In this document: piece by piece, positions 27,301 through 33,832 of the stretch
Layout: each line of letters begins with the position of its first letter
Numbering within the stretch: the first letter of the stretch is position 1
NCBI GenBank assembly: GCA_966212505.1
Contig: CBIHRS010000009.1
Coordinates: forward strand, 1 to 64,000
From: CAMLIZ01 sp966212505
GTDB lineage: Bacteria > Pseudomonadota > Gammaproteobacteria > Burkholderiales > Burkholderiaceae_C
Length of the DNA: 64,000 bases
Reading direction: 5' to 3'
Notes under the pieces: generated by a model
Seen by the model: only the letters and a program-made list of their open reading frames with translations
The model's database searches: none
What the model was told of the DNA's origin: nothing
Made by a program: the position numbers and the translations under genes

Positions 27301-27410
27301 CGCTGCGCCGGCGCCAGTGCCATCGCCTTGTCGAACAGCGCGGAGATCTCGGGCCAGTCGTGGGGTTCCACGCGGCGCAGCAGCGGCATTGAATCGGGGG
27401 CGTGTCCCAT
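24396..27410 (-). CDS. Membrane-spanning Ser/Thr protein kinase with helical-repeat C-terminus
   Basis: A 1004-residue Hanks-type kinase. The catalytic domain covers about residues 90-385, with glycine loop LLGRGGTGTVW, Lys in VALKLPH, HRDIKPSNV near residue 213, DFGIAK near 235 and YASPEQ. A single membrane segment follows near 400-420 (GVVLALAAGLGVAVWQA). The remaining 580 residues are helical with TPR-like repeats. It is expected to sense or bind partners through this part and phosphorylate cytoplasmic targets, perhaps the ECF sigma factor encoded opposite. The start at 27410 (MGHAPDS) is chosen by length; ATG 27389 is possible. The 98-base region before it is shared with the divergent S8 protease gene. 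Confidence 0.9.
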   Translation of the reverse strand: MGHAPDSMPLLRRVEPHDWPEISALFDKAMALAPAQRPQWLDRLPPAVQRHRALLAQMLSDWDRGEAEDFLHALPSLAPPEEDPSGRSVGAYRLLRLLGRGGTGTVWLAERSDGLLKRTVALKLPHAGLLDAHLAERFARERDILASLVHPHIARLYDAGVTEDGQPFLALEHVDGEPLIRYCDGRRLGLVPRIRLFLQVLAAVQYAHAHLVIHRDIKPSNVMVTSDGQVRLLDFGIAKLLVDGVAQSTELTQAGGRLLTPDYASPEQIGTQSVTTASDIYSLGVLLYELLTGDRPYRLKRDTPAALEEAVLAADVRQPSDTVFDAPTAEARSTGAARLRRELAGDLDTIVLKALKKNPEARYESAGAFAQDLERHLQGETVLARPDTRWYRTRKFVWRHRVAAASASGVVLALAAGLGVAVWQARIARDEARTAQAVQTFMVDIFRANSADQPDPVKARETSARQLLDTGARKIDQALSDAPQAKLDILRTLGAMYGDLGINEQAIAMFEQRVRLTRSLYGNRHRKVAEALVDLTGAMHASPQMDRRGPLLKEALAILDGTGDVSSPLRARALLALSQTVYEKDLDQALADVREAVRLLRGGPAPQTTDTLIDALLLQGSFARLKDDDREAARVLSEARELSKASEPRNKRREVEISAYLGDAQYRLQAFGEAEQSLRLAHRLSIAVNGPAHIDTMQTGHRLGLFLFDTSRTTEGLRLLAEAAEGAQRSRGVDDPQHVPQVLIYYGRSLADMGRLEDGIALMQRARTVREKYAPGSRSLAHMLEYEAEAVLQLGRQAQAARLLDAALEIRRKTGMTAPGTVDKNSRLRAWLLIDQGRPAEALALLGPAQAAPSGPGPIEVDWLEASLARADAKLAVGDAEAAVGLAHQVGQRIAASAQRAYFKAAEARALLLEGKALCNTGRPEAAQAELQRAVALDAELLDAERSPALADAQLALARSLLAQGQRRLAQALLEQARAIQASHVELAGRWRTPLRELQSQLRG

Positions 27411-27508
27411 GGATCGCCTTGGACCGGATTGGAGGCGGGGTGAGCGCATGTCCGGACCCGGCGCGGCAATGCGTTCTTTCCGTCAGCCTGCCATCCTGGA
27501 GAACCGCG

Positions 27509-30124
27509 ATGAAAGTCACCAAGGTCACCCGCGGCCTTACCTGCGCCTGGACACTGATGCTCGCCGCCTGTGGCGGCGGATCCGACGGCACGCAGCCGCC
27601 GGCCGACCCACCGACCTACGCGATCGCCGACGACCTCGCCCAGGGGCCGGCGTCGCTCGCCGATGCCGGCCGCGGCCCGAGGCCGATCGCGGCCATGGCC
27701 GACCGGCACGGCGTGGTCAGCCGCTTCGTCGCCGACGAGATCCTGCTGCGGGGCACGGCGCAGGACCTGCAGTCGTTTCTGGCCCGGCATCCCGGCACCG
27801 AGATCGCAAGCGTCGTGCCGCCCGCCTGGGCCGGCAGTGCGCTGCATGTGATCCGCCTGGCCCCTTTCGCGCCGGAGATGAGCAACTTCAGCCGCGACGC
27901 GGCACAGGCAGGACTGTCGGGCGCGATGCGCTTCTCGTCGATGCAGGGCGCTCAGCTGGCCGCGCTGACGCTGGGCGAGATGGCCGCCGGCAGCGCACGC
28001 GTGTCGCTCAACTACGTCAGCACCGGCCATCTGCTGACGGCCACGGCCGAGCAGGCCGATGCCGCCGGCGTCGCCGACGCCTTCCAGTGGGGCGAGTTCA
28101 AGGCCAACCACATTGAGTCGGTCGGTCGCGCCTGGCAGTTCGTGCAGGCGCACGGCATCGCGCGCCGGGTCAAGCTGGCGATCATTGACGGTGGCTTCTG
28201 GCTCAATGCCAACGGCGTGCCCTGCGACATTTCCCCCGATGCCCGGTGCAGCTCCGGCCTGCCGCTCACGACCCGCGGCGTCTCGGACCTTCCGGCCGCA
28301 CCGGTGCAGTTCGACACGCTGGGCAGCGGCAGTTCCACGGCCGGGGGAACCAATCCCAACACCTGCACCGGCGGCGCCTCATGCCCATGGCATGGCAACC
28401 AGGTCGCCAGCGTCGCGCTGGGCACCGCCAACAACGGCGCCGGCGCGGCCGGCACCGGTGGCCTGGTGGCTGACCCGATCCTGCTCAAGGTCGACGGCTC
28501 GGACAGCTCCCTCGCCGTCGCGCTCGTCTACGCCATGGACTTCGGCGCCGACATCATCAACATGAGCATGGGCCACGACTGCAACGAGCTCTGCCACATC
28601 GGCCATTCGTTCGGGATGGACGACATTCTCAGCCAGGCACTGGATGCGGGCATCCTCATCGTCGCCAGCGCCGGCAACGACTCGAAGGACGCACTGGAGA
28701 ACCACGTGTGGCCCTGCCAGTATTCCAGCAATGCCGGCAACGGCGTCTACTGCGTGGGCGCGCTGCAGCCCGCGCTCGACGGCACCGTAGCAAACGGCTA
28801 CTACCAATACGACACCGGCCAGGCCGCGCCCTACTCCAACTACGGGCTGACGGTGAACATCTGGGCATCGACCAACATCCGCACGATGCCCGACGGACAG
28901 ACGCAGGGCCAGCTCGGCGTCTTCTCCGGCACCAGCGCCGCGGCGCCCTTCGTGGCCGGCATCGCGGCGATGGTCAAGGCCATCAACCCCTCGCTCGGTG
29001 CCGCAGAGATCAAGGGCATCCTCGGCAATGCGCCGTTCAACAAGGGAACGGCGCTGGTGGATCCGGCGCTCTATCCCGACCCCAAGGTCGACTTCGTGAT
29101 CCGCGCCTACGAGGCCGTGGTCGCGGCGGCCGGCGGCTATGCGCTGTTTCCGGACCTGCGCATCACCTCGCCAGCCCCCGACAGCAAGGTCGTCGTCGAC
29201 CAGAACCCGTGCATGTTCAAGGCCAGCGCCATCGACGTGCAGGACGGCCCATGGCCGCCGGTGCAAGGCTACCGGCCGGGCGGCCCGACGCCGATCCGAT
29301 GGACCAGCGACGTCGACGGTCCGCTGAACGTCTCCGACGATGGCAGCGCTTCATTCGACTGCTTCGACGCGCCCGAGGGCTTGCGGCACATCACCGCCAG
29401 CGTCACCAACAGCGTGGGCAAGACGACCAGCGTGACGATGGCCTTCACCACGCGGTATCCGCATGCGACACCCTCGCCCGTGATCACTTGGCCGAGCAAC
29501 GGACAGGCGATGCCGCCCGGCACCTACACCGTGACCGGCTATGCGCGCTCGGTCGATCCCGGCGCCCTCGGCAACCTTCCGTGCAGTGCGCTGCGTTGGA
29601 ACGACAGCGTCGCCTCGACCCCCGTGCCGGGCGGTGACGGCCAGTGCCAGGCGCAGATCACGCTCGCCGAAGGGCTGCGCGCGATCGAACTCAGCGCGAC
29701 CGGCAAGTTCGGCGACACGGGCCGCACCACGATCTTCGTCAACGTCGCCGCAGAGCCCGGCCTGTTCGTGCAGATCATCCAGCCGGCCGACGGCTCGTAC
29801 CGGACCGCCGTCAACGGCAACGGCACGATCGGGCTGGCGGCCAACACGGGACCGGCCGCGCCCGGTTCGTCGATCACCGTCGTGTGGTCGTGGTATCCCA
29901 CCGGCAGCGATCCGACCAGCAAGCACGTCATCGCCGTGGGTGGCGGCAGCGAGACCTGGTCGCTCGCCGGTCCGGCCGACCCATGCGCCACCGACAGCGC
30001 CTCGACCCGGGACATCACGATCGAGGCCTATGCCGAGGACCGTTCGTCTTCGCCGCCATTCGACCTGCTGTCCAGCGGCACCAGCCGCGTCGGCATCCAT
30101 CTCGATTGCCAGATCCTGAGGTAG
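27509..30124 (+). CDS. Subtilisin-like (S8) serine protease lipoprotein
   Basis: An 871-residue exported protease. The N-terminus has a lipoprotein signal with lipobox LAAC followed by GGGSDG. The catalytic triad is visible as Asp near residue 226 (LAIIDGGFW), His near 295 (CPWHGNQVAS) and Ser near 476 (FSGTSAAAPFVAGIAAM). About 200 residues before the domain form a propeptide-like region. The C-terminal 320 residues look like beta-sandwich (Ig-like) domains (ASVTNSVGKTTSVTMAF, AIELSATGKFGDTGRTT). GGAG lies seven bases before the ATG at 27509. It ends 114 bases before the graspetide precursor and might act in its processing, but a general outer-membrane protease is equally likely. Confidence 0.9.
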   Translation: MKVTKVTRGLTCAWTLMLAACGGGSDGTQPPADPPTYAIADDLAQGPASLADAGRGPRPIAAMADRHGVVSRFVADEILLRGTAQDLQSFLARHPGTEIASVVPPAWAGSALHVIRLAPFAPEMSNFSRDAAQAGLSGAMRFSSMQGAQLAALTLGEMAAGSARVSLNYVSTGHLLTATAEQADAAGVADAFQWGEFKANHIESVGRAWQFVQAHGIARRVKLAIIDGGFWLNANGVPCDISPDARCSSGLPLTTRGVSDLPAAPVQFDTLGSGSSTAGGTNPNTCTGGASCPWHGNQVASVALGTANNGAGAAGTGGLVADPILLKVDGSDSSLAVALVYAMDFGADIINMSMGHDCNELCHIGHSFGMDDILSQALDAGILIVASAGNDSKDALENHVWPCQYSSNAGNGVYCVGALQPALDGTVANGYYQYDTGQAAPYSNYGLTVNIWASTNIRTMPDGQTQGQLGVFSGTSAAAPFVAGIAAMVKAINPSLGAAEIKGILGNAPFNKGTALVDPALYPDPKVDFVIRAYEAVVAAAGGYALFPDLRITSPAPDSKVVVDQNPCMFKASAIDVQDGPWPPVQGYRPGGPTPIRWTSDVDGPLNVSDDGSASFDCFDAPEGLRHITASVTNSVGKTTSVTMAFTTRYPHATPSPVITWPSNGQAMPPGTYTVTGYARSVDPGALGNLPCSALRWNDSVASTPVPGGDGQCQAQITLAEGLRAIELSATGKFGDTGRTTIFVNVAAEPGLFVQIIQPADGSYRTAVNGNGTIGLAANTGPAAPGSSITVVWSWYPTGSDPTSKHVIAVGGGSETWSLAGPADPCATDSASTRDITIEAYAEDRSSSPPFDLLSSGTSRVGIHLDCQILR

Positions 30125-30238
30125 CGGCTTGTTTCATTCCCGCATGTCCGATTTGGCTGGCGCAATCCGCTTTATCGACTGGGAACGCCATCAACGGCCG
30201 CCCCGATTCCTGTTCCTTCCATCATCAAGGAGAGACAC

Positions 30239-30424
30239 ATGACCAAGACCTCTTCCGGCACCACGCCGCCGCGCACCCGCCTGGACGAACTCGAGCCCGT
30301 GGGCCGCGAGCTCTCGCCCGCCGACACCGACCTGGTGGCTGGCGGCACCACCAAGCCCACAAGCAAGGTGCCGCTGGATGACGACGCCAGCTACGTCACC
30401 GGCGTGCCGCACTCCATCGACTGA
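30239..30424 (+). CDS. Graspetide-type RiPP precursor peptide
   Basis: A 61-residue peptide with strong ribosome site AAGGAGA five bases before the ATG. The leader ends ELSPADTDLVAGG, a double-glycine site at residues 35-36 of the kind cut by C39 peptidase exporters, and such an exporter is encoded downstream. The 25-residue core begins TTKP and contains TSKVPLDDD (41-49), then ends HSID. It is rich in Thr/Ser/Lys donors and Asp acceptors, as needed for ester and amide side-chain links made by ATP-grasp ligases. The middle part matches the microviridin pattern TxKxPSDxE except that Ser is Leu. The leader lacks the microviridin PFFARFLE element. Identification rests on composition and locus; the product is not known. 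Confidence 0.85.
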   Translation: MTKTSSGTTPPRTRLDELEPVGRELSPADTDLVAGGTTKPTSKVPLDDDASYVTGVPHSID

Positions 30425-30433
30425 CCGCGGCTG

Positions 30434-30462
30434 CTGCGCCGGCCCTGCCCGGGCCGGCGCAG
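30434..30462 (+). promoter_or_regulatory. Strong hairpin between precursor and ligase genes
   Basis: CTGCGCCGGCCC and GGGCCGGCGCAG form a perfect 12-pair stem with loop TGCCC, nine bases after the precursor stop. There is no T-run, so it is not a standard terminator. It probably stabilises the precursor message or lets part of transcription through, giving more precursor than enzyme. Confidence 0.65.
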
Positions 30463-30485
30463 TGGCAGGCATGGAACACCCTCCA

Positions 30486-31505
30486 ATGATCCTCATCGTC
30501 ACCCATCCGCAGGACCGCAGTGCGCAGCGTGTCGTCGAACGGCTGCATGCGAGGCGGATCGAGGTGCTGCGCTTCAATCCCGTCGACTACCCCTCGCAGG
30601 CAGGCCTGTCGCTGGGCATCGACGCGCAGGGCGACGGCTTCGCGCAACTGCGGCTGGGCCAGTCGCAGGTCGACCTGCGACAGCTCGCCGCCGTGTGGTT
30701 CCGCCGCCCCGACGCGCCGCGGCCTCACGAGCAGGTCGACGACCCCGCCGTGCGCCGCTATCTCGCCGACGAATGCAGCCAGCACCTGCAGGACCTGTGG
30801 AATGCGCTGCCCTGCCCCTGCGTGCCGGCTGCGCCCGCGGTGCTGGCGCGCGCCGAACTCAAGCTCTCGCAGCTCCAGGCTGCGTCCTCGCTCGGGCTGG
30901 CGCTGCCGCCGACACTTGCGACCAACGAGCCCGCCGAGTTCTTCGCCTTCTATCGCCGCCACGGCGGGCGGGTCATCAGCAAGCTCGCCGGCCCCAGCTT
31001 CCACCGCCACTTCGGGCAGGCCCTGGGCCGCTACACTGAAGTCGTCACGCCGCGTGACCTGGGCCAGGCCGCCTGCATCCGTTTCGGCCCAGTGATCTTC
31101 CAGGCCTACGTGCCCAAGCGCCTGGAACTGCGCATCACGGTGGTCGGCGAGCAAGTGTTCGCCGCCGAGATCCATTCGCAGGCCAGCGCGCGGACGCGCG
31201 ACGACTGGCGGCGCTACGACCTGGCACGCACGCCGCACCGTCCGCACGCGCTGCCCCCGGAGATCGGGCAGGCCTGCGTGCGGCTGACACGGCGCCTGGG
31301 CCTGCGCTATGGCGCGATCGACATGGTGCTCACGCCCGACGGGCGCTACGTGTTCCTCGAGATCAACCCGAACGGCCAGTTCCTGTGGATCGAGGAACTC
31401 ACCGGCCTGCCGATCAGCGATGCGCTGGCCGACCTGCTCGCCGCACGCGCGGCAGCGCCCACCCCCGCATCCCAGCAACTGCCGGAGGCCACCCCATGCC
31501 TGTGA
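30486..31505 (+). CDS. MvdC/MvdD-like ATP-grasp ligase (graspetide synthetase)
   Basis: A 339-residue cytoplasmic ATP-grasp enzyme expected to phosphorylate Asp/Glu side chains of the precursor and join them to Thr, Ser or Lys. The N-terminal MvdD-like pre-ATP-grasp part starts MILIVTHPQDRSAQRVVERL. ATP-grasp blocks are FQAYVPKRLELRITVVGEQV, FAAEIHSQ, YGAIDMVLTPDGRYVFLEIN and PNGQFLWIEELTGLPIS, which closely follow microviridin ligases. Only one ligase is present, whereas microviridin loci have two. An in-frame ATG at 30471 adds five residues; neither start has a good ribosome site. The 3' end overlaps the next gene by ten bases. Confidence 0.9.
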   Translation: MILIVTHPQDRSAQRVVERLHARRIEVLRFNPVDYPSQAGLSLGIDAQGDGFAQLRLGQSQVDLRQLAAVWFRRPDAPRPHEQVDDPAVRRYLADECSQHLQDLWNALPCPCVPAAPAVLARAELKLSQLQAASSLGLALPPTLATNEPAEFFAFYRRHGGRVISKLAGPSFHRHFGQALGRYTEVVTPRDLGQAACIRFGPVIFQAYVPKRLELRITVVGEQVFAAEIHSQASARTRDDWRRYDLARTPHRPHALPPEIGQACVRLTRRLGLRYGAIDMVLTPDGRYVFLEINPNGQFLWIEELTGLPISDALADLLAARAAAPTPASQQLPEATPCL

Positions 31506-32539
31506 CCGAACCGCAACTCGTGCTCGAGACCATCGACCTGCTGGTGGCGCTCGGCGATGCCGAGGCGCCACCGCCGGACGCCACCGCACAGCTGCATCGC
31601 GTGGCCGCCCGCCACGGCCATGCCGAGGCCGAGCTGCTGTGGCAGCCGCTGGGCCCCGACGGCGGCTGGCGCTACGACGCGCTGCTTCCATGCGCCGGAC
31701 ACGGCACCCTGTCGCTCGGCTTCTGCCGCGATGGCGCACAGCCCTGGGTGCTGCTGGACGCGCGCCGCTGGAGCGATGCCGACCTGCTGCGCGTCAACGA
31801 CGTCGTGCTCACCGTCGATGGTGCGGTCGCCAAGCTCGACGTGCTGCTGCAGGATGACGACATCGCCGGGCAACTGGTCGATGCCTGCCTGGTCGAGGAG
31901 GCACTGGCACGGCATCCGGTCGAGGTCTCCAGCGCGGAGTTGCAGTGCGCAATGGACGCCTTTCGGCGGGCGCGCGGCCTGCACGGTGCCGACGCGTGCC
32001 GGCACTGGATGGCCGCCCGCGGCCTGGACCACGCGCGCCTCGAGCGGCTGGTCGCGGCGCAGGCCAGGCTGGCGAAGCTGCGCGATCGCGTGACCTCGGC
32101 GCAGGCCCAGGCCTTCTTCGAACAGCACCGTGCCCGCTTCGACTGCGCCTGCATCGCGCAGATCGCGCATGCCGATGCGGCTTCGGCGCTGCACACGGCC
32201 GGCCGCATCGCCGCCCACGAGCTGAGCTTCCTTGAGGCTGCGCAGGAAGGCTTCCTGCAGCGGCCGCCGCACGGTGACACGGCTGTGCCGCTGTTTCGCC
32301 GGCTGCGGCGCGACGAGGGCCATGCATTGGCGCTTGCTGTGTTCGAGGCCCAGGCAGGCGCACTGCTCGGACCGCTGGAAGTCGGCGGCCGCAGCCTGCT
32401 CGTGCAGGTGCTGAGGCTCACACCTGCGCAATGGGACGAAGCCACGGCCGAGTACGTGCAGCGCCTGCTGTTCCGTCAATGGCTGGACGAACGCCGGCAG
32501 TCGGCCCGCATCGAATGGTTCTGGCGCGACGGCCGCTGA
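31496..32539 (+). CDS. PpiC-related peptide maturation protein
   Basis: A 347-residue protein with the outline of the putative peptide-maturation family related to parvulin/SurA foldases. An N-terminal domain of about 120 residues (VLLDARRWSDADLLRVNDVV) is followed by a SurA-like helical part (EALARHPVEVSSAELQCAM, LRDRVTSAQAQAFFEQHRAR) and a short parvulin-like segment (ALLGPLEVGGRSLLVQVLRL). No signal peptide is seen, so it acts in the cytoplasm, perhaps as a chaperone or carrier that presents the precursor to the ligase or exporter. CGGAGG lies eight bases before the ATG, inside the end of the ligase gene. A catalytic function is not evident. Confidence 0.75.
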   Translation: MPVTEPQLVLETIDLLVALGDAEAPPPDATAQLHRVAARHGHAEAELLWQPLGPDGGWRYDALLPCAGHGTLSLGFCRDGAQPWVLLDARRWSDADLLRVNDVVLTVDGAVAKLDVLLQDDDIAGQLVDACLVEEALARHPVEVSSAELQCAMDAFRRARGLHGADACRHWMAARGLDHARLERLVAAQARLAKLRDRVTSAQAQAFFEQHRARFDCACIAQIAHADAASALHTAGRIAAHELSFLEAAQEGFLQRPPHGDTAVPLFRRLRRDEGHALALAVFEAQAGALLGPLEVGGRSLLVQVLRLTPAQWDEATAEYVQRLLFRQWLDERRQSARIEWFWRDGR

Positions 32540-32551
32540 GGTACGCACCGC

Positions 32552-33832
32552 ATGGACACGTCGCCCGCCCTGCCCAGCCCGGCCTTGTTTCGCCCGGAGG
32601 TGCTGGACCGCCGTGAGCCGTGCGGTGCCATCGTGCTCGCACGCCCAATGAGCCATGCGCTGCTGACCGCGATGTACTGCGCGATCGCCCTCGCCGCCGT
32701 GGCCTTTCTCGCTGGCTCCAGCACCACCCGCAAGGTCGACGTGCCGGGGGTGCTGCTGCCGTCTGGCGGTTTGATACGGCTGGTGCCGCAACAGGCCGGC
32801 GTGCTGGCCGAACGCCGGGTGCACGAGGGCCAGAGGGTAAGGGCTGGCGAGCTGATGTTCGTGCTCGGCAGTGCGCAGGCCGCAGGCGGCGCCGACAGCG
32901 CCGAGCAGCGCGTGGCCGGGCTGCTGCAGCGGCGGCGCGACAGCCTGCTCGGCGAGGTGCGTCAACTGCAGGCGCAGACCCGCCAGCGCATCGCCGGGAT
33001 GCAGCTGCAGGGCCGGGCCCTGCGCGAGGAGCTGCAGCGCATCGACGAGCAGATCGGCCTGCAGCGGCGCCGCATCACGATGGCCGAAGCCGCGCTGTCG
33101 CGCCATGTCGAGCTGCAGCAGGCTGGCTTCGTCGCCGCGGCGCAGGTGCAGGATCGCCAGGCCGAACTGATGGACCAGCAGCAGCGGATGGCCGAGCTGC
33201 AGCGCAACCGGGCCACGACGGCGCGCGAGCTCTCGGCCGCGCAGGGTGCCGCCGAGGCCCTGCCGCTGCAGGGCTCGCGCGACGAACAGGGCCTGCAGCG
33301 CGGCATCGCCGAACTCGACCAGGCGCTGGCCGAGAACGAGTCCCGCACGCATGCCGAGCTGCGCGCCCCTGTGTCCGGTACGGTCACCGCCATCGCCGCC
33401 GAGCCAGGCCAGGCAGTATCCGCGGGGCAGGCGCTCGCCGCCATCGTGCCGGCCGACGCCGAACTGGAAGCCGAGCTGTATGCCCCCTCGCGCACGATCG
33501 GCTTCGTGCGCCCCGGCATGCGCGTGCTGCTGCGCTACGAGGCCTACCCGTTCCAGAAGTTCGGCTTGGCGGGCGGAACGGTCCGTGAGGTGTCGGGCAC
33601 CGCGATGCGGCCGCAGGACCTGGCATCAGACGGTGCCGCGATGCCGCCGGCCGGTGCGGCCGAGCCGCTGTATCGTGTGCGCGTCGCACTCGGCCGCCAG
33701 GGCGTGAGCGCCGACGGCCGCGAGCAGGCGCTGACGGCCGGCACTGCGCTGAGCGCCTCCATCGTGCTGGAGCGGCGGCGCCTGGCCGAATGGCTGCTCG
33801 AACCGCTGATCGGCCTCGCGAGGCGGCCATGA
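32552..33832 (+). CDS. HlyD-family adaptor protein of peptide exporter
   Basis: A 426-residue membrane-fusion protein. One N-terminal membrane segment (AIALAAVAFLAGSSTT, residues about 45-60) is followed by a split biotinyl-lipoyl-like part (VPGVLLPSGGLIRL, then LRAPVSGTVTAIAAEPGQ), separated by a long coiled-coil hairpin (residues about 125-260). A beta-barrel part follows. It should link the C39 ABC exporter to an outer-membrane channel, which is not encoded here. GAGG lies about ten bases before the start. The stop overlaps the exporter ATG (ATGA), so the two are made together. Confidence 0.92.
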   Translation: MDTSPALPSPALFRPEVLDRREPCGAIVLARPMSHALLTAMYCAIALAAVAFLAGSSTTRKVDVPGVLLPSGGLIRLVPQQAGVLAERRVHEGQRVRAGELMFVLGSAQAAGGADSAEQRVAGLLQRRRDSLLGEVRQLQAQTRQRIAGMQLQGRALREELQRIDEQIGLQRRRITMAEAALSRHVELQQAGFVAAAQVQDRQAELMDQQQRMAELQRNRATTARELSAAQGAAEALPLQGSRDEQGLQRGIAELDQALAENESRTHAELRAPVSGTVTAIAAEPGQAVSAGQALAAIVPADAELEAELYAPSRTIGFVRPGMRVLLRYEAYPFQKFGLAGGTVREVSGTAMRPQDLASDGAAMPPAGAAEPLYRVRVALGRQGVSADGREQALTAGTALSASIVLERRRLAEWLLEPLIGLARRP

